Shown: positions 1 to 5,938 of the stretch, piece after piece
Layout: the number at the start of each line of letters is the position of its first letter
Numbering within the stretch: position 1 is the stretch's first letter
DNA from: an uncultured Lachnospiraceae bacterium
Lineage (GTDB): Bacteria; Bacillota; Clostridia; Lachnospirales; Lachnospiraceae
Assembly: GCA_910577445.1 (NCBI GenBank)
Contig: CAJTMZ010000011.1
Location: 23,740-31,185, forward strand
Direction: 5' to 3'
Length of the DNA: 7,446 nt
Position numbers and translations under genes: made by a program
The notes under the pieces: generated by a model
Database searches by the model: none
What the model was told of the DNA's origin: nothing
What the model saw: the letters and a program-made list of their open reading frames with translations, nothing else

Positions 1-454
1 TCCCACCGGCAAAAAGGAGAACCTGCTTACCATCGTCGCCGTTCTGGGATGCCTCCCGGCCTGTAAAAGCCTGGTAAACGCCATCATGCTTTTTAAGGCA
101 AAGGGATGCAGCGACAGCGCAAGAGGTGCCATAGCGCCCCTGGAAGGCAGATTAATCGGCATGTATGACATGTATTTTACCTCCTATCAGAAAAATTTTG
201 CCTTAAGCCACATGATTGTGGAGGGAAAGGTGATTTTAGGCTATACGGAAGACGAAAAATGCGATATCAGAGCCTGTCAGGAGCATTTACAGACAATGCT
301 AAAGCAGGGCGGCGCAAAGGACATGACCATTACGATTTCAGACAAACTGCAAAAATACTGCGAACAGCTTCAGAATATGAACTGGATGGAGCCGGTCAAC
401 AGCCCCAAAAAGGATGATGAGGTTCGGGTAATACTTTATGATATTTCACTTTAA
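1..454 (+). CDS. C-terminal part of a hypothetical membrane-anchored protein (5' end outside window)
   Basis: The reading frame is open from base 2, with no start codon required inside the window, and ends at TAA 452-454, giving 150 visible residues. The ATG at 86 is internal: the residues encoded before it are in frame and continue a hydrophobic segment. That segment begins after a basic TGKKEN stretch and covers about visible residues 8-31 (LLTIVAVLGCLPACKSLVNA and beyond), which looks like one transmembrane helix. About 120 mostly polar residues follow and are probably cytoplasmic. They include a Cys/Glu/Lys-rich region (EDEKCDIRACQEHLQ) and end in VRVILYDISL. I do not recognise the family. 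The stop overlaps an ATG of the next frame (TAATG), but the next gene probably starts 27 nt later. It lies just upstream of the pseudouridine synthase and recU and is likely cotranscribed with them. A start upstream with a further transmembrane segment is plausible but cannot be seen. Confidence 0.8.
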   Translation, partial: PTGKKENLLTIVAVLGCLPACKSLVNAIMLFKAKGCSDSARGAIAPLEGRLIGMYDMYFTSYQKNFALSHMIVEGKVILGYTEDEKCDIRACQEHLQTMLKQGGAKDMTITISDKLQKYCEQLQNMNWMEPVNSPKKDDEVRVILYDISL

Positions 455-480
455 TGCTTTTTAAGGGAAAGGCGGAAAAC

Positions 481-1506
481 ATGCAGGAAATTAAGGTAGG
501 AGCAAACGAAGCGGGGCAGAGACTGGATAAATTTCTCCATAAGTTTATGCCGTTAGCCCCGTCCTCCTTTTTTTACAAGATGCTCCGGAAGAAAAATATC
601 ACGCTGAACGGCAAAAAGGCGGAGGGAAACGAACGCCTTAAAAAAGAAGATATCTTATCCCTTTATTTATCGGATGAAACCATTGACAATTTCCGTGAAA
701 AGAAAGATAAGGTTCTGGAAAAGGCGACGGAATATGAGGAGGCTTACAGGAAGCTGAAAGGCATTGAGGTTATTTATGAAGACGAACACATTCTGATTGT
801 AAATAAGCCCGTGGGCGTCCTGTCCCAGAAAGCGGAGCCTTCCGATTTATCCTTAAACGAGTGGATATGCGGTTATCTGCTGCGGGGAGAGGGCGATTTT
901 GACGAAAGTAAATTTCACGCTTACAGGCCCTCTGTATGCAACCGGCTTGACCGCAATACCTGCGGGCTTGTGGTTGGGGCAAAATCCCTTGCGGGCAGCC
1001 GGGAAATGAGCCGACTTTTCCGCAGCCGGGAGATTGGAAAGTATTACCGGATGCTGGTAAAGGGCCGAATCGACTCTGAGGATTTACTGGAAGGGTATTT
1101 AATTAAGGATGAAGCGTCCAATACAGTAAGGCTTTTACAGGAAAAATCCGCCATGGACGCGGATGCGGCAAAAGCCGCTTTTGTCAGGACAAGGTATTAT
1201 CCGATAAAGCAGTACAGGGACAGGACGCTGGTAGAGGCGGAGCTGATTACGGGAAAGTCACACCAACTGCGTATCCATATGGCAAGTATCGGCCATCCCC
1301 TGCTTGGGGATTACAAATACGGCGACAGGGAATTTAACGAAAAATATAAGAGGAAATACCACATAAACAGCCAGCTTCTGTATGCCTGCCGTCTTAAGTT
1401 CCCTGAAATGAACGAGCCCCTTGAAGCCTTAAGCAAAAGGGAATTTGAAGCGCCCGTGCCGGAAAAGTTTAAAATACTGGCAGATATAAAAACAGGAAAA
1501 GAGTGA
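481..1506 (+). CDS. RluA-family RNA pseudouridine synthase with N-terminal S4 domain
   Basis: This enzyme isomerises specific uridines to pseudouridine in rRNA or tRNA; the target position cannot be read from sequence. From ATG 481 it has 341 residues, a usual length for S4-containing RluA/RluC/RluD relatives. Residues about 2-62 form the S4 RNA-binding domain (GQRLDKFL, then NITLNGKK). Residues about 95-335 form the catalytic domain: EDEHILIVNKPVGVLSQ at 101-117, the catalytic motif NRLDRNTCGL at 154-163 with the presumed catalytic Asp157, and GKSHQLRIHMASIGHPLLGD at 258-277. The usual His of HRLD is Asn here. An in-frame ATG at 454 overlaps the upstream stop, but it lacks a Shine-Dalgarno sequence and would add nine residues before the conserved start MQEIKVG. 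ATG 481 has AAGGCGG five bases upstream, so I prefer it. recU follows after 6 nt, which suggests cotranscription. Family assignment is firm; the subfamily is not. Confidence 0.93.
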   Translation: MQEIKVGANEAGQRLDKFLHKFMPLAPSSFFYKMLRKKNITLNGKKAEGNERLKKEDILSLYLSDETIDNFREKKDKVLEKATEYEEAYRKLKGIEVIYEDEHILIVNKPVGVLSQKAEPSDLSLNEWICGYLLRGEGDFDESKFHAYRPSVCNRLDRNTCGLVVGAKSLAGSREMSRLFRSREIGKYYRMLVKGRIDSEDLLEGYLIKDEASNTVRLLQEKSAMDADAAKAAFVRTRYYPIKQYRDRTLVEAELITGKSHQLRIHMASIGHPLLGDYKYGDREFNEKYKRKYHINSQLLYACRLKFPEMNEPLEALSKREFEAPVPEKFKILADIKTGKE

Positions 1507-1512
1507 AACAAT

Positions 1513-2049
1513 ATGGCTACATGGAGTTCCAGAGGACTTAGAGGCTCCACTTTGGAAGAGCTTGTAAACAGGACAAATGAAAAATATCTGGAAAGCGGTC
1601 TGGCGCTGATTCAGAAAATTCCGACCCCCATTACGCCGATTACCATCGATAAGGCCACAAGGCACATTACGCTGGCTTATTTTGAGCAGAAAAGCACCGT
1701 GGACTATATCGGAGTGGTTCAAGGGATTCCCGTGTGTTTTGACGCCAAGGAATGCGCCGTGGAGCGTTTTGCCCTTCAGAATATCCATGAACATCAGGTA
1801 ACCTTCATGGGGCAGTTTGAAAAGCAGGGAGGAATCGCCTTTTTTCTCATTTACTTTTCCCACAGGGATGAGTTTTATTATCTGCCCTATGAGATATTCA
1901 GGTTTTTCTGGGACAGGGCCAGAGAGGGCGGAAGAAAAAGCTTTCTCTACGAAGAACTGAACCCGGAGTATATTCTTCCCAAAAAGCACGGAATTTTCGT
2001 CCCTTATCTCGATATGTTAAACAAGGACCTGGAAGAGCGCATAGAATAA
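1513..2049 (+). CDS. recU: Holliday junction resolvase RecU
   Basis: RecU cleaves four-way DNA junctions during recombinational repair and chromosome segregation; it is the Firmicute counterpart of RuvC. The protein has 178 residues, slightly shorter than the Bacillus form because the N-terminal arm is short. Visible family signatures are RGLRGSTLEELVNRTNEKY (7-25), ALIQKIPTPI (31-40) and LQNIHEHQ (88-95). The metal-binding active site is recognisable: Asp64 in STVDYIG, then Asp77 and Lys79 in FDAKEC. Their 13- and 15-residue spacings from Asp64 match Asp88, Glu101 and Lys103 of Bacillus subtilis RecU, with the Glu replaced by Asp. The start at ATG 1513 gives the usual N terminus; the Shine-Dalgarno is weak (GAGTG over the upstream stop). 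In Bacillus recU adjoins the penicillin-binding protein gene ponA; here it adjoins an RluA-type gene and a his operon. No hairpin terminator follows it, so its transcript may read into the his genes. Confidence 0.95.
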   Translation: MATWSSRGLRGSTLEELVNRTNEKYLESGLALIQKIPTPITPITIDKATRHITLAYFEQKSTVDYIGVVQGIPVCFDAKECAVERFALQNIHEHQVTFMGQFEKQGGIAFFLIYFSHRDEFYYLPYEIFRFFWDRAREGGRKSFLYEELNPEYILPKKHGIFVPYLDMLNKDLEERIE

Positions 2050-2076
2050 GCGGCTGTAACACACATAGAATAAGCG
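2040..2076 (+). repeat. 13-bp direct repeat spanning the recU stop codon
   Basis: The sequence CATAGAATAAGCG occurs at 2040-2052 and again at 2064-2076, 24 bp apart. The first copy holds the last recU codons and its TAA. The second has the same codons in the same frame, so reading through the first stop would add eight codons and end again in Ile-Glu-stop. This looks like a small tail duplication, although the flanking 11 bp differ between the two units. Confidence 0.75.
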
Positions 2077-2082
2077 TCGGAC

Positions 2083-2111
2083 TTGACAAAAACGGGACTT
2101 TTTTGTATACT
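2083..2111 (+). promoter_or_regulatory. Sigma-A promoter of the his operon
   Basis: A perfect -35 box TTGACA lies at 2083-2088 and TATACT at 2106-2111, with an optimal 17-bp spacer. Transcription would start near 2117-2119, giving a leader of about 62 nt before the hisZ start. It is by far the best sigma-A match I noticed in the window and sits in the only sizeable gap before hisZ, so it most likely drives the whole hisZ-to-hisIE unit. Confidence 0.88.
2086..2106 (+). promoter_or_regulatory. Candidate operator: inverted repeat within the his promoter spacer
   Basis: ACAAAAA at 2086-2092 and TTTTTGT at 2100-2106 are perfect inverted arms of 7 bp separated by 7 nt. The arms run from the last bases of the -35 box to the first base of the -10 box. 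A dimeric repressor bound there would block RNA polymerase, which suits a his operon lacking a leader-type control. The arms are mostly A/T runs, so chance or DNA-bending alone is also possible. No regulator is identified. Confidence 0.4.
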
Positions 2112-2168
2112 TCCTGTAGTTTTGCATGGTAATATGATAATGAATTAAAACTTTAAACTGATAAAGAG

Positions 2169-2182
2169 AGGGAGAACGTTTG
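2169..2182 (+). promoter_or_regulatory. Ribosome binding site and TTG start of hisZ
   Basis: AGGGAG at 2169-2174 is followed by a 5-nt spacer and TTG at 2180. An in-frame TAA at 2162-2164 rules out any earlier start, and the residues after the TTG (IRHLIHTPEGVRDI) are the expected HisZ N terminus. So hisZ is initiated from a non-ATG codon. Confidence 0.85.
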
Positions 2183-3319
2183 ATTAGACATCTGATACAT
2201 ACACCGGAGGGTGTGAGAGACATTTACGGAAAAGAATATGAGAAAAAACTTCAGGTGGAGGAGCTGATACATAAACAGTTGAATTTATACGGCTATCAGG
2301 ATATCCAAACGCCTGTTTTTGAATTTTTCGACGTATTTTCAAGAGAAATCGGAACCACGCCGTCAAAAGAACTGTATAAATTTTTTGACAAGGAGGGAAA
2401 TACTCTGGTGCTGCGGCCCGATTTTACCCCTTCCATGGCAAGGTGCGCCGCCAAGTATTTTATGGACAGGGATGTGCCCATACGGCTGTGCTATATGGGA
2501 AATACCTTCACCAATACAAACAGCCTTCAGGGAAAGCTGAAGGAGATTACCCAGATGGGGGCCGAACTGATGGGCGATAAAAGCGTGGAAGCCGACGGCG
2601 AAATGATTGCCATGATGGTGGAGGCTCTTCTTGCCGCCGGCCTTAAGGAATTTCAGGTAAGCGTCGGCCAGATAGAATATTTTAAAGGTATCTGCCAGCA
2701 GGCAGGATTAGGCGAAGAGACGGAATCGGAGCTTCGGGAGCTGATATCCGGCAAAAACATTTTCGGCGCGGAGGAGCTGCTTGCCGGAAAAGGGGTGGAG
2801 GAATCCCACAGCAGAATGCTTCTTAAGGTGACGGAACATTTCGGCTCCGTTCAGGTTTTAAAAAGCGCCAGGGAGCTTGCGGGAAATCCCCGTTCCCTCG
2901 CGGCGGTTGACCGGCTTGAAAAGCTCTACCATGTTCTCTGTGAATACGGCGTTGAAAAATATATTTCCTTTGATTTGGGAATGCTGAGTAAATATCATTA
3001 CTATACAGGTGTTATTTTTAAGGTTTATACTTATGGCGTAGGTGAACCGGTGGCAAAAGGCGGCCGCTATGACCAGCTTTTAGGCTACTTCGGGAAAGAA
3101 GCGCCTGCGATTGGCTTCGCGGTGGTAGTGGACGATTTGTTAGCGGCGCTTGAGAGGCAGAGAGCCAAAAGGAATACAACGCTTCACGCAGAAGATGAAG
3201 TCATTACGCTCCTTTATCAGCCTCATAATTTTGAGGATAAACTGGCGGAAGCGAAAGACTTGAGGAAACAGGGAAAAAGAGTGGCCCTTGTGCCGGAAAC
3301 GGAGAAAAATTATGAGTGA
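2180..3319 (+). CDS. hisZ: ATP phosphoribosyltransferase regulatory subunit HisZ
   Basis: HisZ is a catalytically inactive histidyl-tRNA synthetase paralogue. It joins short-form HisG in the cytoplasmic complex for the first step of histidine synthesis, and in studied homologues it is needed for activity and for histidine feedback inhibition. The protein has 379 residues and starts at TTG 2180. Class II synthetase-core signatures are TPEGVRDI (8-15), a motif-2-like LVLRPDFTPSMAR (76-88), KEITQMGAELMG (121-132), and HYYTGVIFKVY (273-283) followed by GGRYDQLLGYFG (294-305) and AIGFAV (310-315). HisRS normally has RGLDYYTG; here it is LSKYHYYTG, so the Arg of that motif is missing, as expected for HisZ rather than a synthetase. 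Residues about 338-379 resemble only the first strands of the anticodon-binding domain and then stop. The gene overlaps hisG by 8 nt, which fits coupled synthesis of two partner subunits. Confidence 0.93.
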   Translation: MIRHLIHTPEGVRDIYGKEYEKKLQVEELIHKQLNLYGYQDIQTPVFEFFDVFSREIGTTPSKELYKFFDKEGNTLVLRPDFTPSMARCAAKYFMDRDVPIRLCYMGNTFTNTNSLQGKLKEITQMGAELMGDKSVEADGEMIAMMVEALLAAGLKEFQVSVGQIEYFKGICQQAGLGEETESELRELISGKNIFGAEELLAGKGVEESHSRMLLKVTEHFGSVQVLKSARELAGNPRSLAAVDRLEKLYHVLCEYGVEKYISFDLGMLSKYHYYTGVIFKVYTYGVGEPVAKGGRYDQLLGYFGKEAPAIGFAVVVDDLLAALERQRAKRNTTLHAEDEVITLLYQPHNFEDKLAEAKDLRKQGKRVALVPETEKNYE

Positions 3320-3959
3320 GGACAGATATTTGACCTTTGCCCTTGGAAAAGGCCGGCTTGCCGTAAAAACGCTGGCGCTTTTGGAACAAATCGGGATTAC
3401 CTGTGAGGAAATGAAGGATAAAAACTCCAGAAAGCTGATTTTTGTCAATGAGGAGCAGAAGCTGAAATTTTTCCTTGCCAAGGGGCCGGACGTTCCCACC
3501 TATGTGGAGTACGGCGCGGCGGATATCGGCGTGGTGGGAAAGGATACCATTTTGGAGGAAAACAGGCGGGTTTACGAGGTGCTTGATTTGGGATTCGGCC
3601 AGTGCCGGATGTGCGTGTGCGGTCCCGCCCATGCAAAGGAACTTTTGCTCCACCACGAACGTATCAGAGTGGCAAGCAAATATCCCGTGATAGCCCGAGA
3701 CTATTTCTATAACAAAAAGCACCAGACGGTGGATATTATCAAGCTGAACGGCTCCGTGGAATTAGGGCCCATTGTGGGACTGTCCGACGTGATTGTGGAT
3801 ATTGTGGAGACAGGCTCAACCCTTAAGGAAAACGGGCTTGCGGTTTTAGAGGAGATTTGCCCGCTGTCGGCAAGGATGATTGTCAATCAGGTAAGCATGC
3901 AGATGGAGACAGAGCGGATAAGAGGATTGATTTCCCGTCTGAAAGAGGTATGCGGTTAA
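3312..3959 (+). CDS. hisG: ATP phosphoribosyltransferase catalytic subunit, short form (HisG)
   Basis: HisG condenses ATP with PRPP to phosphoribosyl-ATP, the committed step of histidine synthesis. At 215 residues it is the short form, which lacks the C-terminal regulatory ACT-like domain and depends on HisZ; the partner gene is immediately upstream. Visible motifs are ALGKGRL (10-16), KGPDVPTYVEYGAADIGVVG (57-76), and the PRPP-binding loop in SDVIVDIVETGSTLKENGL (158-176). An earlier in-frame ATG at 3288 would add eight residues from within hisZ. ATG 3312 has GGAG seven bases upstream and gives the normal N terminus MSEDRYLTFALGKGR, so it is preferred. The start lies inside the last codons of hisZ, so translation is probably coupled. 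HisD follows after 59 nt. Confidence 0.96.
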   Translation: MSEDRYLTFALGKGRLAVKTLALLEQIGITCEEMKDKNSRKLIFVNEEQKLKFFLAKGPDVPTYVEYGAADIGVVGKDTILEENRRVYEVLDLGFGQCRMCVCGPAHAKELLLHHERIRVASKYPVIARDYFYNKKHQTVDIIKLNGSVELGPIVGLSDVIVDIVETGSTLKENGLAVLEEICPLSARMIVNQVSMQMETERIRGLISRLKEVCG

Positions 3960-3977
3960 AAACTATATAAAATAACA

Positions 3978-4012
3978 GGCGCGCCGGAATCATACCGGCA
4001 GGCGGCAAGGAG
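3978..4012 (+). other. hisG-hisD intergenic hairpin and hisD ribosome binding site
   Basis: The 59-nt gap between hisG and hisD is the widest inside the operon. It holds a short hairpin, GCCGG (3983-3987) with CCGGC (3995-3999) around a 7-nt loop, preceded by the 8-bp palindrome GGCGCGCC at 3978-3985. No T run follows, so it is not a terminator. AAGGAG at 4007-4012 lies six bases before the hisD ATG. The hairpin could affect mRNA stability or hisD translation; this is speculative. Confidence 0.45.
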
Positions 4013-4018
4013 AAAAGT

Positions 4019-5308
4019 ATGCGTATTGTTGAGCTGAACGAAAAGACAAAAGACGGGCTGATGAAAAATCTTTTGAAGCGGAGCCCGGAAAGCTATGGAG
4101 AATATGAAAAGACGGTTAACGACATCATAAAAGAGGTGAGGGAGAAAGGGGACGAGGCTCTTTTCCAGTACACCTTGAAATTTGACAAATGTGAAATCAC
4201 GGCGCAAAACATCCGGGTTACGGAGGAAGAAATCGAGAAGGCTTACGGGCTGGTTGATTCGGAGTTTATCGAGGTTATGAAAAGGTCCGCCGAAAACATT
4301 ACAAAGTTCCACAGGCACCAGCTTCATAACAGTTGGTTCGTGCCCGAGGAAAACGGGACGATTCTGGGACAGAAGATTACACCGGTCGCGGTTTCCGGCG
4401 TGTATGTTCCGGGCGGAAAAGCGGCTTATCCCTCCAGCGTGCTGATGAATGTGCTGCCGGCTAAGGTGGCGGGCGTTCCCAGAATCATTATGACCACGCC
4501 GCCGGGAGCGGACGGAGAGGTTAATCCCGGAACGCTGGTCGCGGCCCATATCGCGGGAGTGGACGAAATTTATAAGGCGGGCGGCGCCCAGGCTGTCGCG
4601 GCCATGGCATTCGGGACGGAAAGCATTCCGAGAGTGGACAAGATTACCGGCCCCGGCAATATTTTTGTTGCGCTGGCAAAGAAAGCGTGCTTTGGCTTTG
4701 TGAGCATCGACTCCGTGGCCGGCCCCAGCGAAATTCTGGTTCTGGCCGACGAGACCGCCAATCCCCGGTATGTGGCGGCGGACTTGCTCTCCCAGGCGGA
4801 ACACGACGAGCTGGCAAGCGCAATATTGATTACCACCAGCAAGGAGCTTGCCGGGAAGGTGTCAAATGAGGTTGACGGCTTTACAAAGGAGCTGTCCAGA
4901 AAAGAAATTATAGAAAAGTCCCTTGAGAATTACGGTTATATCCTGGTTGCAGAAACCATGGACGACGCCATAGACGCCGCCAATGAAATTGCTTCCGAGC
5001 ATATGGAAATACTGACGGCCAATCCCTTTGAAACCATGACAAAGATTAAGAACGCCGGGGCGATTTTCCTTGGGGAATATTCTTCAGAGCCCCTTGGAGA
5101 CTATTTTGCCGGTCCCAATCATATACTGCCTACCAACGGAACGGCACGGTTTTTCTCGCCTTTAAACGTAGACGACTTCCTGAAAAAAACCAGTATTGTT
5201 TCATATTCCAGGGACGCGCTCTCAAAGGTTCACAAAGATATTGAACTGTTTGCCGAGAAGGAGGGCCTGACGGCCCATGCCAATTCCGTTAAAGTCAGAT
5301 TCGAATAG
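4019..5308 (+). CDS. hisD: Histidinol dehydrogenase HisD
   Basis: HisD oxidises L-histidinol through histidinal to L-histidine in two NAD-dependent, zinc-dependent steps, the end of the pathway. At 429 residues it is full length for the family. The NAD-binding and core motifs are PGGKAAYPSSVLMN (131-144), YKAGGAQAVAAMAFGT (185-200), KITGPGNIFV (208-217) and DSVAGPSEIL (231-240). The expected zinc ligands are present: Gln259 and His262 in SQAEHD, Asp361 in LGDYFAGPNH, and His420 in LTAHANS. The general-base pair is Glu327-His328 in SEHME. The start ATG 4019 has AAGGAG six bases upstream. hisB follows after 10 nt, and its Shine-Dalgarno overlaps the hisD stop. Nothing in the sequence suggests loss of function. 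A 282-codon antisense open frame over this gene is a codon-usage shadow. Confidence 0.97.
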   Translation: MRIVELNEKTKDGLMKNLLKRSPESYGEYEKTVNDIIKEVREKGDEALFQYTLKFDKCEITAQNIRVTEEEIEKAYGLVDSEFIEVMKRSAENITKFHRHQLHNSWFVPEENGTILGQKITPVAVSGVYVPGGKAAYPSSVLMNVLPAKVAGVPRIIMTTPPGADGEVNPGTLVAAHIAGVDEIYKAGGAQAVAAMAFGTESIPRVDKITGPGNIFVALAKKACFGFVSIDSVAGPSEILVLADETANPRYVAADLLSQAEHDELASAILITTSKELAGKVSNEVDGFTKELSRKEIIEKSLENYGYILVAETMDDAIDAANEIASEHMEILTANPFETMTKIKNAGAIFLGEYSSEPLGDYFAGPNHILPTNGTARFFSPLNVDDFLKKTSIVSYSRDALSKVHKDIELFAEKEGLTAHANSVKVRFE

Positions 5309-5312
5309 GAGG
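5307..5312 (+). promoter_or_regulatory. hisB ribosome binding site overlapping the hisD stop
   Basis: A perfect AGGAGG begins at the second base of the hisD TAG stop (5306-5308) and is followed by a 6-nt spacer to ATG 5319. It fixes the hisB start against an in-frame ATG at 5277 inside hisD, and it suggests that ribosomes finishing hisD can pass directly to hisB. Confidence 0.9.
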
Positions 5313-5318
5313 CCCTTT

Positions 5319-5906
5319 ATGGAAAGATGTGCGGATATCACAAGAAAAACAAAGGAAACGGATATTACGGCAAGGCTGGTTTTAGACGGCGCGGGAGACG
5401 GAAAGATTGCAAGCGGAATAGGCTTTCTTGACCATATGCTTGAAGGCTTTGCAAAACACGGTTTTTTTGACCTTACAATGACCGTGAAAGGAGACCTTCA
5501 TGTGGACGGCCACCATTCCGTGGAGGACGCCGGAATCGTGCTGGGAAGCGCAATTAAGGAAGCGCTGGGGGACAAAAAAGGTATCAGGCGTTATGGCCAT
5601 TGTATCCTGCCCATGGACGACGCCCTTGCCCTGTGCGCCGTGGATTTGTGCGGGCGGCCTTATTTTGCTTTTGACTGTGATTTCTCTGTGGATAGGGTAG
5701 GCGATTTGGATACGGAACTGGTTCGTGAATTTTTTTATGCCATATCTTACAGCGCCGGAATGAACCTCCACATTAAAATGCTTTCCGGTATAAACAGCCA
5801 CCATATGATTGAAGCCGCCTTCAAGGCTTTTGCCAGGGCATTGGACGAGGCGGTGCGCAAAGACAATAGAATAACAGATGTTCTCAGCACAAAGGGAAGT
5901 CTTTAG
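5319..5906 (+). CDS. hisB: Imidazoleglycerol-phosphate dehydratase HisB (monofunctional)
   Basis: HisB removes water from imidazole glycerol phosphate to give imidazole acetol phosphate, using manganese ions in a large symmetric oligomer. The 195-residue length is that of the single-domain enzyme; there is no fused histidinol-phosphate phosphatase as in enterobacteria. All family metal-site motifs are visible: GFLDHML (35-41), DGHHSVED (63-70), MDDALA (99-104), and SHHMIEAAFKAFARAL (160-175), followed by the usual C-terminal STKG (190-193). The start at ATG 5319 is set by AGGAGG six bases upstream and by the family N terminus; an upstream in-frame ATG (5277) lies in hisD. A 32-nt gap separates it from the next gene. 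Because the phosphatase is absent here, that step must be encoded elsewhere. Confidence 0.97.
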   Translation: MERCADITRKTKETDITARLVLDGAGDGKIASGIGFLDHMLEGFAKHGFFDLTMTVKGDLHVDGHHSVEDAGIVLGSAIKEALGDKKGIRRYGHCILPMDDALALCAVDLCGRPYFAFDCDFSVDRVGDLDTELVREFFYAISYSAGMNLHIKMLSGINSHHMIEAAFKAFARALDEAVRKDNRITDVLSTKGSL

Positions 5907-5938
5907 GGAAATACTTTAAAGAGGGAAACGAAGAAACC

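Noticed and set aside
454..480. Alternative start of the pseudouridine synthase at ATG 454, overlapping the upstream stop
   Set aside because: TAATG overlaps can couple translation, but no Shine-Dalgarno precedes this ATG and the nine added residues are not family-like, whereas ATG 481 has a good site and the expected N terminus.
1429..1989. Antisense open frame of 186 codons over the end of the pseudouridine synthase gene and recU
   Set aside because: It spans two real genes on the opposite strand and has no independent signal or recognisable protein features.
2126..2148. Leader peptide or attenuator before hisZ
   Set aside because: The two small frames encode only three or four residues with no histidine, no ribosome binding site and no competing stem-loops.
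2180..3319. Histidyl-tRNA synthetase (hisS)
   Set aside because: The protein is shorter than HisRS, lacks the Arg of the RGLDYYTG motif, has a truncated anticodon-binding part, and sits directly before short-form hisG, all of which fit HisZ.
3927..3971. Internal promoter before hisD (TTGATT near 3927 with a TATAAA-like box near 3966)
   Set aside because: The boxes are more than 30 bp apart, too far for a sigma-A promoter, and the AT-rich stretch is short.
3956..4804. Antisense open frame of 282 codons over hisD
   Set aside because: It starts with GTG without a Shine-Dalgarno, lies wholly opposite a full-length conserved hisD with intact active site, and its translation is a His/Arg-rich mixture without domain-like features.
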